DNA of 64,000 bases from Bugula neritina (lineage: Eukaryota > Bryozoa > Gymnolaemata > Cheilostomatida > Bugulidae). Made by a program: the position numbers and the translations under genes. Below are positions 12,825 to 27,400 of the stretch, one piece after another; position 1 is the stretch's first letter, and every line of letters starts with the position of its first letter. The notes below the pieces were generated by a model that was given only the letters and a program-made list of their open reading frames with translations, was not told the origin of the DNA and made no database searches. The stretch lies in the NCBI GenBank assembly GCA_964035545.1, contig OZ037765.1, positions 18,284,698-18,348,697 of the forward strand, given 5' to 3'.

Positions 12825-15800
12825 TTCTATTTAAGGTTATGATTTACATACAGGTTGATAGTCTGCTTGATGGCTCAACTGTTTATAATTGCTACATAAT
12901 AGAGCAGCTCATTATATATGTATCCTATAAGAGCATTGTAAGGTATATGTACTGCCTCTACTGCTGTAGCTCATACGTGACTGCTCAACCTCCTTATTAC
13001 TGACCAACAATAGTTCATATAAACATATTGGAATATAAGATATGCTACAACATAGGACTATGTAAATAGCACGCAGTACACTATACAAAGTACTTTTTAT
13101 TTTCACTACCACATTCGGGTTCAAAATATTATCCCTTTGATGTTTCATGACAAGTCCAATCTGGCCTGAGCTTTGAGCTAAGCTATTTGTTATTTATAGT
13201 AAGATGTTTGGAATAGCAGTAGAAATCCTTATAAAATTTCAATTTCGATTGCAAACAAAGACATTTTTATGTTTTCTCTCTGGCACCAACAACATCAATG
13301 TTGACTTAAGTTGAACGATAAAACAATTCAGTCAATATAAATCATGGCTGCCTGAAAGATCCCTGAGATACCTACAGGGTAAAATATTGTCAAGAACTTG
13401 GCTTGGATGTACATGTATTATCTGTACACCTAAATTTTGTGTCTAGATCAACTTTTAATAAACTAAATTTTCTACCTTTTAATTGTTCTTGTACAGGATC
13501 CAGCCTTTAACCTCCATAGATACAGGCAGCAAACATACTATGGTGGCTTTCCTGATGTCTCTAACTTGTGAATCTTACGCAAGAAAATAAATAACAATAT
13601 ATTATGTAAAATAGAAAACATTCAATTGTTAATTTTCCTTTAATTATTTAAAATTTACATAATCACACTACACATGTTTATTTAGATCACCTAAAGACAA
13701 AGGTTACAATTGTTTTAACCTCTTTTATGACTTATATAATTAATTTAGATATCAAGTTATAAGATCGAAATAAAATTGCAATCGCTGTAGCCTTTAAATT
13801 CACAAAATTTACAAATATATATAAATTTTTCCTAATCATAAGCCATCTTTTATTTGATCAAATAGGAGCTACTATTGTAACACAGTCTAAATTATAGTCA
13901 GTAGACTATGTTGTTGTTAATCAAGTTTATAATTAAAGAATAGTTTACTTTTATGCTAGAACTTATGTTACTAATTTGATAACTACGAAGCTTGTACTTA
14001 ATGAAGTCCTTGGAAATGATAAATCTAACAGTTAACAAGCATTATATCATATTTGCTGCCTTCTTGAGAAACAATGGATTGAATGTCTGCCATAAAAAAA
14101 TTCTTTTATATATTATTATTATAGAAGGAAATTAATTGCAAAAAATTACGTTATAGGAGGTAAGATACAACAACTTCATGTATTACAGTTATATTTTACC
14201 CAAGTATGTCTTCTTTGAGCATTTCAAGCATGGTTTGTCTGCACCATAGAATAAGTTTTTACAGTATACAAATCACCATAACTGTTTAAATCTGCAAGCC
14301 TCTGGCTTCTCAGAGATGCAAAAAGAATGAGAAGTAAAAAAAGACCTCTAATAGGTTATTTTGGCAGCATTTAGCAACCTTCTAGCTGTGGTTTAAGTCT
14401 TACTTCATTTAGAATATAAGAAATAATTTGTAAATTGGCGTTTTTGTTTAATATTTTATTATACAGTTATACTTATAATATACCATATGGTAAAAGCATT
14501 TATACATTTAGTATAGAGGCCCATTAAGCACACTAGAAATTTGAAAGTTTGCACTACAGCAATTTTTCAAGTAAATTATAATACTTCTAACACTTTGACT
14601 TTCCGACCAATTTCAATCTACTCCTGTAGTTTGTTTTGTCTGTCTGCTGCTAACAAGTCATGGGTAGTAAAATAATCATTTTCAACAAATCATGATTCCT
14701 AGTTGCTAGGGTATGTCTTAAGCTCCGCCCTGGCATTCCAATATCTTGCAGCTGCAGTTATAAGCCTAAGTTGAGCCATTGTATCTAAATTTAAGGACAG
14801 ATGTTCATCTTAAAAAGACATAGTGTTTATAATTATTCAACAATTTTAGTGCAATTGATATAATAAATCATTTCAAAAATTATATATGCAGTTGCAATTA
14901 TACAATCCCACAAAACTACCTTTTGCACTAATCAGATGTAAAACAATCTATTGATCAGCTGTAAAAAACAATAATTAATTTCAAGAAAGTATTTCGTGTA
15001 CCTCAAGACTTCTCCATCAAAGAAGTTATTGAATTGTTTCAACCTAAAATATTCATAAAACATATTCATTTTTTTATGCTTACAATGATACTATTTAATA
15101 TACAAGGTATTTAATCTTGTCTTGTTAAACAGCTTACACTTTACAGGTACTTTCAAACTACTGCAGGTGACCAAACTAATGTATATATAAATATGCTTAT
15201 GAGAAACTTATTAACTTTAAAGTATTTGACTAAAATTAATGGAGCAAGTTTAACGGAGCCGTGCAAAGAGGAATTCTTGTACTTAACAAAAGTAGAGCAT
15301 GTTAATTGTGAAGCTACGTTCAATTTAGAATTATATAGCATAATGTTGATATTGTCATTGGGATTGAAATGTTAGTAAGCTAACGTTTGAAGGCTTTTGT
15401 CTAAAAACAAATTTTTAGATTTTCAAATTTTCAGAATATAAAATAGCCTATTTTATTAGAAATCTTTTTAAAACTAAACTTGACTGAACTAAACACAAGC
15501 TTCTTAAAATAAAACATTTTGATGTTATAAACATTTAAGAAAATAGAAAAGAAGAGTCACTGATACATTCAAAAAGAAGATTTTATTTGAACAATGACTT
15601 GTTAGAGAGTAAAATAAAGTTAGTTACTTTCTCATAGGTATTGGACAAACAATTCTATAGCGTAGGCTGTTGTACCCAGTATATAGTTATAATACAAGCT
15701 TCTATAATGCCATCACAATGATAGGCATACAACATTACACTAAATCTATAATAAATCATGATCTATACAGTGTTTACAGGATCACCAGCCCTTTGAGCAA

Positions 15801-18438
15801 ATTTACTTTTTGCAGTGTTTGAACATTCCAGATATTAATGACCACATGCTAGTCTGGTTGTAGCCACTGCAGTAAACAAAGGACTGATCACTCTGTCTTA
15901 TTTCACCTGTCGGATGCTCTTTTAACCAACTTCGGAAAAATATAAGTTACATGTCTTTCAAAAATTGAAACAACTCTGTATACTTTTGATTGTGGCGAAA
16001 GTGTAGACTGTGTACCTAAATTTTAATCATTCAATGCTGGTGTTATATATTATTCTTTAATTTTTAAAGGCAATTATAAAACTAAAAGTATAGTTTCATA
16101 ATTCTTCCATTTTTTATTGAAGTAATAAAACGTGCAGCTTATAAGCGTAAATAAATGAAGACAATTTACAATTCTTCTTCGATTAATTTCTTTGCTTTTT
16201 GGAGAAAAAATCTTTTGAGAATTTATTAAGAGTTGTCTTTTTTTGTGACACTAGCCTAAAATTTCATGTTGACATGCTCCAAACTTATTGTTCTAAGCTA
16301 TATAACAATTACAATCGCAGCTACTAGCTGAATTATAAGTTTCATGTGACTGCATAGATTTTCAGTTTTTTTCAAGAGGCTGTCCCTTTGAATTTTTTCA
16401 GGTGACATAAATAGACAAAAAATTTTGAGCCAACTACAGCTATATGCTTATGAATTTTTTAGTCTTACTCTCATTTGTCAGTACTGTTGTATTTGTCAGT
16501 ACTGTGAAGTAGGAGTTCTAAAAACACTATAATAGTTTTTAAATGGTTTTTTAAATAGTTTTTAAATTTTAAATGGAGTTCTAGCTGCACTAGATTTTTC
16601 AAATAAAGTGCAAAATATTTGTTGAGGTATGTTTGATAACTCCACAGTAAAAGCTAATTTTACAAAATTTCACCAACATCCCTGTTGTGAGGTAACGGGT
16701 CATATATTTAGAATTGTCTTATAACACATCTTTCATCTCAGTTTCAGTTACTATATGTGCGATGCTATAAATAATATGTTAAATAATAAAAAATAGATTG
16801 CAGTAATATTGCAGTATGAAGTGTGTTAATATTTTGGATTAGTATTATATTTTGCAAGATATTCAGAAAACAAGCTTACCACATTTTACAGTTCTGCTAA
16901 TAATAGGATAACTCTTAATGAAAGTGTTCAGATAGTTTGTAAAGGTAATTTTCTAAATCAAGAATAATAATGTTGTGATTCGGTGGGCACATAACTCCAA
17001 GTTCACATGATTTATTTTTTTGAAAGCCGGACTGCTAATTTGAGCTAAGTGTTAAAAGGCAAAGGATATACATTTGGTGAATTTGGAACTTTAAGCTGGT
17101 CAATTTATCTTTCAATAGAGAAAGGCAGAATGACTTATTACTGATTTTAATCAACATAAAATACATTACCGATATTATAGTTTAGAGTGTGTTGGAGATT
17201 TAATGAGCCCCAATATTCACTATTTCTAAGCTTACATGCAAAAATTAATAAAAATATTTTTCTGCACTTGTGAGAATTGTTTTAAATTTTATTATAAGAT
17301 ATAGAAAAATATTTGCAGAAAATTAACCTATATATTATTTCTTGCAGCAACTAGCTATTTGAATGTAAAAGGTGTTGTCCTCTATATTCACCTATATTAT
17401 TAGTATTTGATAACAAACATACTCTTAATAGCTTTTAAACCACAATGCCAACTTTGTAAAAGAGACAACTTTGTTGCTTAGCAATTATGTTTTTAAGTAA
17501 CTGAATATGTTGCAATAAAATGCTTTTATGAATTAATTAAGTTTGCCACATCTTTTAGGTATAGTTTTTTAAACATGTGTAAAAATAAATATAAGATGGA
17601 AGTTGTTAGCCTATGCATGTACACTGTGCATGTACTGATTACTGTGCTGTTTCTATTATGGTACGTGTAGGTTTATTGGTTTTAGAAAGTGCCTGGTTAA
17701 TATCTAAAGCTCATTTGCTGTTTTTAGAATTGAAACTTTTGACCCACACTTAGACTGGTAAAGGAAACTAAATGATGATTGAATTTATATTATGTTCATA
17801 GCTTGGGCATAATATTATGGTCATCTTCTGTTGGCATTATGGATATTTTATTGTTATATTTACCTATTGGATTATAGTAAAAAGGCATTGTACGCTATTG
17901 TCATATTACATAGCTGTTGCAATATATTAGTTGGCTGAGCCTAATGTTTTCATTTATCTGAACTATTTTTATATTACAGACTGCATATTCTATCTCCCAG
18001 CCTAACATATTATTACAACCTGTTATATAACTTAAAACATAATAACACGTTTTTCTAATCTTAATTGTCTGCTCAATTCGCACAAATTACAGTCTTGTTT
18101 GAGTATCGTTTGAGTATCAGTTTGAGATCGACTGATTAGATTACTATAGTTCATAGTTCACTCACCCAAAATATATTGTATACACTGCATTTCATTGGTC
18201 GCACACCCTGGTGAGCTAATACACCTGCAGTCACTCTCTATCTGTTGTAACCACCACCCAGTAGGTATTGAAGATACGAATTTTGATAAATGGTGATTTA
18301 GAGCACTTGAATTATCAACTTATTCACTGTTCACACACTTGAAATTATTTTAATACCAGCAACGGAGAATCCAGCTCATTTGGCAACTTAAATTTCCACT
18401 GAATAAGTTAAGGTTGTTAGACTTAGAAGTAATCTGTA
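12825..18438. other. intergenic region between divergently transcribed Wnt8 and aminopeptidase
   Basis: About 5.6 kb separate the two divergent start codons, so the region should hold both promoters. Apart from the orphan exon near 13.5 kb I see no convincing exon. ORFs of about 60 codons here lack recognisable content. A tatataat on the minus strand near 12917 could be a TATA-like element for Wnt8, but this is weak. Confidence 0.5.
13497..13571 (+). CDS. possible orphan terminal exon of an unidentified gene
   Basis: A good acceptor (pyrimidine-rich stretch ending tgtacag at 13496) is followed by 24 open codons and TGA. They read DPAFNLHRYRQQ then TYYGGFPDVSNL. AATAAA lies at 13586-13591, only 15 bases past the stop. 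The composition (Tyr, Gly, Phe, Arg) looks coding, unlike its AT-rich surroundings. I do not recognise the protein and could not find partner exons. The opposite strand is also open here, so the call is tentative. Confidence 0.3.
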   Translation, partial: DPAFNLHRYRQQTYYGGFPDVSNL

Positions 18439-21400
18439 ATGGGCTCAACTGTGATCATCAGCAAGTAAGCATATAATAATATAATCTATGTTATTTAATA
18501 TGTAAACTACTCAATCATGTAATATGCTTCATACATTTAACAGTGTATAATATATCATACTATGATGAAAGGTAGTTATAGAGTAACAAGATCCTATCTA
18601 CATAATCAATACTTATAAATAAGGCATAAAGCAAATTTAGGTACTATATACTGTAAAGCATTTCAAGAATTGCTAATCTTTCACGTTTGCCCTGCCATTT
18701 CTAAAATGTCTAGTTTCCATAAGGAATCATGAGGTTTTCACTGCCAAATTATGTTTTTAAGCTATTACCATTGCAAAGTAAAACCTAAACCACTTTGCAC
18801 AGCATAATAGTGAGTAATTAAACACAAATATATTATAAACAACTTTACTGGTAACCATAATATCAAAGATCCAGGTCAGCTACAGGTGCCTGTTTGCTGC
18901 TATCAGACAATATTTATTGTTACTAACTTTTTAAATTTTACTTTGACTTTTGCAGGACCAAGCTGATTGTTCTCTGCATGAGTGGAGCTGTGATATGCTC
19001 AGTAGTCGGCATAGCTTGCTGGTTTGGTAGAGGTCCAGGAAGCACTTCCAGTAATGCTAGTAAAAGCACTCAAAACCGAGAAGATTTCTTACCTGGTACA
19101 GCACCATGGCTTAACCTTCACCTTCCAGCTTACACTGTCCCTCGGCATTATGACCTAGTACTCCACCCTGACTTCTATGGCACCAACAGTGTATTCTATG
19201 GAAATGTGACCATTGAGATCGATATCAAACAAGCTACATGGTATTTACTTGTGCATATTAAAGATCTCAATGTGAAAGGTAAGCCAGAGAAAATGATATA
19301 GCGTCTTCACAACTATTTCTAATATTAGTTAAAGTTCTTGCGTCAGGCTTGTAGTAGCTGATTTATACTGTGTTTTATTGAAAGTTTCCAACCTAACAGT
19401 GATGTAGCTATGTTATCTTTCAGGGTACTTGCACTGTTCACATGTTACATTGTATTCATAGTTTAATGTATGACATTAGGTTTTGCAGTGCTTAAACAAG
19501 TCACTGGGTTATACAACTTGAAATCTTGCCAACCAGTTGTTGATATTATACTGATGTCAACACAAAGCTGAATTATGCATCTGGCAAAGCACAGAACTGT
19601 TGCGTTGCTGATGTTTTGCTAGAAAAATCTGAACCACTAGCTTTGTTATGCTGTCATTAGCTAAGATAGCATAGTCTTTATCTGCCGAGGAGTTGTTTTT
19701 TTAGTAGCTAAGATAATAAACAATGTTTACACATAGTTTCTAGGTCAACCAGGAAAATATTACTCATGTGTTTTAGTCAAATCTGTCACAAACAAACTTA
19801 CCCAGTCTAGTTATGGTGTTTCTGATCAATGGGAATATGACCCAAACCAGTTTTATGTTGTGAAGACAAAAACTATGATAGAAGAATCCGCCACAGTTTT
19901 GCTGGAGTTACAATTTGATGGGTCGCTTTCTAATGGCATTGTGGGCTTCTACAAGGCATTTTATGCCAACAATACCAAGTATGCCTATAGCTAATATCAA
20001 TTTTTGAAACCTCACCTATTCTCACCTATCTCCGCTCTCTCCTGTTCTGGTAGTGGGAATAACATTTTTTAAATACTGTCTATAAATGTGCGTGTTTTCA
20101 CCCTTTTTGTGAAAAAAGAGTTTCAGTCAATTCAACTTGATCAGTCAATTTTACTTTCTTATAGCTTCTTGTAAACTTACTGAAAGCATAATAGTGTGTA
20201 AGATCATGTTCTAATAGTAATAAATGGCTTGCTTAGTTGTTAATTGATGCCCTTTGCAAAAATACTGCATTCAATTTCATAAGATAATCAAAAAGTTTTT
20301 ACTTCAACATACAAAGCATTATTTAAAATTTGGTAGTTAAAAAGATGAATCATTCTTATTGATTGTACCCTAAACATGTGCCAAGAAAAGAATTGCAAGA
20401 CAATAATTTTATAATTTAAGAAATTTTGCTTAAATTGTCTTCTCAGCCAAATTAACTTTTTAATAAATAAACAAATAAACAATTATACCTTGTAATGATA
20501 CATTGATAAAAGAAACCACTCCAAACGTTGCAAAATACAGTATTTTCTGTGACACCAATTTTTAATTTCAAAGATTTGAATTTTGACCGGCGTACTGCTA
20601 TTGAAAACCGCTTTCTAGCCGCAAGCTACTTTAAGTGTGCCATTATATTTTCCTGACCATTTAATATCACTCTAACTATCTATATTATCTGAAATAAAAG
20701 AAGTCATAATTTTTAGCTGTTTTAGTTTAACCCCCCTCCCCTCCCTTGATTTAATTATTGGTCTATTTATTCAGGCTTTCAGTCTTTTGATTGGTAACCA
20801 TATTTACCTAAGATTATTTTCAAAATATTAGATACTATAGACTTAAGTACGATATAATGCTCGCAATGCCATAAGAGTATTTCAAATATTATAGCTTCCT
20901 ATGCAGTTTTCATAATGTATGCATCCTTATTTATTATATAACTAAAAAATATGTTCCGGATGTTCGTTACTTTAGAGCTATGGCCACTTCAAAGTTTGAG
21001 CCTGTAGATGCAAGGAAGGCTTTTCCTTGTTTTGATGAACCGAACCTGAAGGCAACTTTCACGACCACTTTGATACACAAACCTGATTTCACTGCCCTCT
21101 CCAATATGCCAGTGGAGGTAACTATGTGTTCTTGTTATGTCTGTACAGCACAGTGTGGTACGCTATTATATAAGTTATCATGTCAGTATGTTATTGCTTC
21201 TCTTACTGTATTATTCAAAACGTCCCATGCTTCTAATAGATCCGTACAGGATGCTCAGGTAGGTTTGCATTGCGTTAACCTATGGTTAAGGTTTCCCTCA
21301 GTTGACACTGTGCCCATGCACTGATTGAAAGATTCATTAGCATGTAGACGTAGTGTTTGTTTTACTCTATATCAAATCTGATGTACTTTGTATATTTTGT

Positions 21401-24400
21401 AAGATATTAGGACTCCTAATTTCAAGGTTACTGGTAGGAGGAGCTTAAGCATTTCAAATATAAAATGGTGGTCTTTGATTAAAAAGTCGAGAGTTATTAA
21501 ATTGAAATAAAGCATTGGAAGTTGGAGTAAAACCTTTTTTCATGCTACTGGGCAAGCATAAAGTTGTAATGCACATTCTAATTTATATTAAAAATAAAAT
21601 ATAACTGATTAAAAAGGCCAAATTTCACACGTAGAAATCATGGTTGTAAATTTTGGCAAGTCTACAGGATTCCACGATCAAGTGTTATGGATTAAACTTG
21701 CACATCAAAATTTGCTAGACTTTAGAGCCAGGTTAACAATAGCTGTTTATTTGTGCAAAGTGAATAAATTAATTTATTTTAGAATACATTTCAAAGACCG
21801 GATCAACTTAATCAGACTCGATTTCAAAAATCTGTCCCGATGAGTACATATCTAGCATGTTTCATTGTGTGCAAATGCACATACAAAGAGAAAATATTGT
21901 CTCCATCTAAAAAAAAGGTAAGCCTACCACTTCATAACTGTGATCCCATTTAAAAAGTGATGTTAATAGAAAAAAAGAATATTTTTAATGCATTTAGTTT
22001 AGAGTGTATGCTGTGGAAGGAAGTGAAGATCAAATCGACTATGCCTTAGACTTTGGAGCAAATGTTACTGAATATTTTGAAACTTACTTTGGACTGGAAT
22101 ACCCTTTACCAAAAATGGGTGAGTGTCTATTTATGCAAGTGTGTTTGGTATATGTGTATAAGACTCTAGATTTTGATGCATGCATCGATTTAAGAAAAGT
22201 TTTTTCTGTTCACAGCAATCGGCATTTGAATTCTATCATAATGGTGAAACATAGATGATAATGCTTGACCACTTACAGTGGACTCAATAACTTTTTGTTT
22301 TGCCATTGAATAAACACTATTGCATATGTAAATTGTGTGTGTTTTTGTAGTGCCAAAATTCATCATATTATAAATGTAATACTCCATGACTATTGTAAAC
22401 CAAAACTTGCAAAAAGGCAAAACTTAGTGGTTGTTTTTGGTTTAGACATGATAGCTATCCCGGATTTTGTTTCTGGTGCTATGGAGCATTGGGGGTTAAT
22501 AACATATAGAGAAACCAATCTCCTATACAAAGAAGGGGTATCTTCTCCAAGTAATAAACAACGAATAGCAGAAGTTGTCGCCCATGAACTTGCTCATCAG
22601 GTAGAGTTTATAACTGGTTATATGCAATGTTAATAAGTTGTTGACAAAGTGACAAAGCATGGGAGTAGATTAAGGTCAACAAAATTGAGATTCACAGATA
22701 ACGTTTAAAAGAATTGTTTAAACGATTTTCACTGAGTTGTCTAGCATAACGAGGTGTGCCCTCATTCACTGAATCATCAGAACTGCCATAAAAAGGGGTG
22801 GTTTGAGTAGTGAGATTTTTAAGAGAGCTTATCTCCAACCTACATGAAGCAATAAATAAACTCAGCTACAGGCTATATCAAACTAGTTATAATGAATTTT
22901 CGATAATATACTCATGTTGTGGTGCAAGAAATAAGTTATGTGTATAGCATATCGAAAAAATTTTATTTATAATTGAGTTTGAATTTTGCATTATGGCATC
23001 TTTTTTTACTGTATGAGACTCGCCCTGGAAAAAACAGTTAGCTGCAGAGAAGTAGTTATTAATTAGCTTGTATATTGCAATTGTTTATTTACCGATCAGA
23101 CAACTTCTTATGTACTGAAATATCTGATGGAACAATTAATCAACTACTTTGTAAAGTAGTGCAATGTTTCACTCTTACTGTTACTGTTACTGTTACTGTT
23201 ACTGTTAAGGCGTAATACGAGGGTACAAAAGTAGGAAATATAAGATATAACTAACCTTATTACCTGCAAAAACAAGATATTATTCTATAGTTTTCAAATT
23301 TAATAACTTTTACAGTTATATGTTTTGATACAGAAACTTATTGCAGTAACATATTCTATAAAAAGTTGGCCCTTATAGAAAAACAGTTTATAGCAATTAA
23401 TTTACTTTGTTAGCATTCTAGCAAATTCCTACCTGGAAACTCCTAACCCACTCTGCTTATATAACATTCACAATTATAATTATGTTGTGTCAAACCAGTG
23501 TAATAGTGCAACAACATAGTTTCATGCTAATTAGCAATAAACTCTATAACTGTGATTTTAAAGCTAACTTTTGTTCCTCAGTGGTTTGGTAACATTGTCA
23601 CAATGGATTGGTGGGATGATCTGTGGCTGAATGAAGGATTTGCTACTTTCATGGCTTATGTTGGCACAGACAAGTTTGAACCAGAAATGGAAGTGGTAGG
23701 CTGCTAATTATTAACAAACTGCAGCTACAATATTTGTATGGCGTTTTTGCTCGGTACCTAATTAAAATGTATTAAACTACTATTGCTATAATCAGCTTAT
23801 CTTTTATTACTTGTTTATTCATGTACATGCAGCTATATTGTGCTTGAAGGAATTTAAATGAAAAGGCATATGCATATCTTGTTTAAATTTACTAGTCAGT
23901 CTATCTGTGAAACAGCAGAAGATACATTGAATAACATCTTTGATAAATGTAAATGTAATTGTGTACATTCTTGTGTATACTTTCTCTATTATATCTTGTT
24001 ATTTGCCTTACTGCCAAATGTAGTTTTCTTTTATTATAACTTTGTATACATGTGCTAATGGAATAGCTTATTTATAGAATGACTTAGTTGGGTAGTTTAA
24101 AATAAAATTGGCTGCTTTTCCTTGTTGTAGTTCAGTCAGTTTGCATCTATTGAAGCCCATACTGTAATGCCAGAGGACTCTGTTGCTAGTTCACATCCCA
24201 TTATAGTTCCAGTAGAACGACCTGAAGATATATCTGCTGTGTTTGATGCAATTTCATATAACAAGGTATCATATCACATGACTGCTTTTAAAGTATAGAT
24301 CTTCAAGCAGAAATAAACATAGATATTTCAGATGTTGCATATTTTACATCTTTTCTAGTATTGCTCTTTTTATGTTTTAAGCATTAGGTTCTTTATATGA

Positions 24401-27400
24401 GATGGGATATTTGTTTTAAAATGTTTTTGATATTTTCAAATGCCATTGTACTTAAGGATCATACAGCTTTAAATTTTTTGTGTATTAATATTAGTTTGGA
24501 GCGTCACTGCTTTAAATTAATTAATAATATTATAATAATAGTTAAAAATTTGGTCAGTTTGATTTCAAATGTGCTAGAATTGTTTTACTTTTTCAAGATT
24601 GAATGCATCTTTTACAGGGTGCGTCAGTAATAAGAATGTTGGAAGCTTTTATTGGTGCTGAAATTTTTGGAGATGGTCTTAAAGTATGTATAAATCATTA
24701 TAGACCCTAAGCAGGTTTTTTCACATGTGTTACACAGCGTATCTTAACAATGTATTTGAGCTAAAGAAACTAGAAGGTGAAATTGACAAAAATCCTCTCA
24801 CGCTGTAGTATTTAATTAAATTTATCGAAGAGATGTTTAAAGCAGAATTTAAATTTGTATGACTTCTATAAACTGGTGGAGTAATTTTGTCAAACTGCTA
24901 GATGCTATATTGCACTGGTGAAGTAGCAATATATTTTTAATTTACATTGTTAAAGGTGCTTATGAGGTTCAAGAGCAAGATAGAAAACACATTTTTAAAA
25001 CATCTGTGAGGTTAAACAGATTAAAATCCTCATTGCAAATTTTTGTATATCCATTTACAATTTTCCTCTGCATTATACAGGCATACTTGAAAAGATACCA
25101 GTATGACAATGCAAAAACCTATCAGTTATGGGAAAGTATTGGCCAGCATGCTCAAGAATGGGATATAGAAGTTATTATGGACACTTGGACGAAGCAAAGT
25201 GGCTATCCATTGATAACTGTCACATATGATGAAAATACCAACAAGATTACAGCCTCTCAAATGCTGTGTAAAGATACAGCAGAAACAATTGACTGGCCAA
25301 CATCTATGTTTGAGTGAGTCACGGTTTTGTAACGTGTCAAAATTTAAATCGAAAATTCAAGCAAGTAATTATGTTATTGATGGCGGGCTTATAATGTTAA
25401 TGTGTACAGCATTTTCCACAAAAATATTATCATTATTTTACTACAGGTTTTTTAAAGGAGTTCATAATGCAAAATGAAAATCTAATTGTCATACAAAGCC
25501 ACAAACAACTCTTCCTATGCTGTTATTATAATATAAGGTAGTGTAAGTTGACGTAACAATAACTTAATTGATACTGTACAGTAAAATATACTTTATGGCT
25601 CACATAAGCATGTAATACTATGATTTCCATGTTCACAGATACAAATGGGAAGTACCCCTGCATTACATAACTAACAGTGGAGAAAGTGACAGCACATTTC
25701 CTTGGATTCACCACAACTCGTCTACAGGTATGCACAGCCGTGTAACAACCTGCTTTATTACACTTGAGTTACTCTTAGCCATTTCCTTTAAGTTATTTTT
25801 ATACCTGCAAAACTTCAATTCCACACCAACTCTGCTATCCATACAGCAGTGGATATAGAACATATTCCAAGTGCAACAAGCTATGGCGAAAGTAAGTAAG
25901 ATATGGTGTAGCATGTTGGTCCAGAGCCTGTTGTAGCAGATTTGTCTTATATTGGCTAAAGAAAGTAGCAGAAGGCCATTATGGTCAAAGACAAATTTAG
26001 TTAAACTTTACTGAGAGCTGCGAGCATTAATTTTTCTCATCAACTGAAACCTGGCCATATAGATAAATAAAGCATGAGAAATCAAGGAGAATGATGTTAT
26101 AGTTTAAATTTAGTCATTATACACATAGTATATCTGCTAAACTATAAACTCCAAGTACATTGTCAAAATGTTATTAACTTTATAAAGGACTGTTTTAGTT
26201 TTCAAAACTTAGATTTCTTATATATTGTTAAAGCATTTTGTTACCAATTTTTTATTTATAAAAGAAAAAAGTAATTCTGACTAAGAGTTATTTCGGTACT
26301 ACTGATGACTACATTGCTAGGTACCTTAAAATTTAATTTTGTAACATAGATTAACTAATAGCTTTATCACAAATTACAACAATTTTTTAAAGCATCTGTG
26401 TATAACTCAAGACACTATAGGCCTATTATAACTTTAGAACAATATTGTGCGATTAAATTTTCACAGTTATACTTCATTGATTATAATTAAAAGCAGTGAT
26501 CTACTGTATGTAGACACCTTTGTGCAGATTAAACTGACCTAGCATAGCCTACGACTCTAGTGTGAGAATATTAGGAATATTATGAAATATTTGTGAAATG
26601 TAATATTAGTGTTTAGTCTGCAACTAATCACCAGTATTCACTTATCATTTCAGGATTCATGCAGTGCATTTACATTTATTATAAATTGCTGGAAAAGCAT
26701 TTATATACAAAAAGTAAAATTTTGACACTAAATTTCGATTTGATTAAGACAATTTAACTTGTTTTTATTTTGAATTATGATATTATATACAGCAAAGCTA
26801 TAAAACGTTTGCAATACATTTTCATGAAAAGCTTAGAAAATGTGTCATACAATCTCATAGTATTCCAAAGAGGTGGCACTGAATATCACAGCTATTGTTG
26901 CAGATACTACATGCATGAAAGTTGTATATATATCAAAATAGTATCTATTACCAAGTTGATATCCAATTCTCATCTTTTTATATAAAGCTCCTGTGTAAAT
27001 ATTTGTGTTCTAATGTACGCATGCATAATTTTACTTCATCAATTCTCATATAATGTGTATATATTATTTTCCTAAACTGGACTATGTATGTTATGTAATT
27101 ACTATGTTGGTTTTGTTGTAGTTGAATTTGTGAGCCCAGTTGATTTGAAACAAGCAGGAAACTGGCTAAAGTTTAACAAGAATAACACAGGATATTACAA
27201 AGTTAGGTATCCACAAGCTTGGTGGGAGAAATTAGGAACCCTTCTCAAGAATGATATTGAGGTAATTCATTTAGCCTGTATTCTGGAGGTATAGTCTCAA
27301 TGTATAATATGAATGCTTAACAAAACTCTTATCTAAGGCTAAACTCACTACAACACAAAATGCTTTGTAGTATAATGATTATCTAATCTTTATATAAAAG

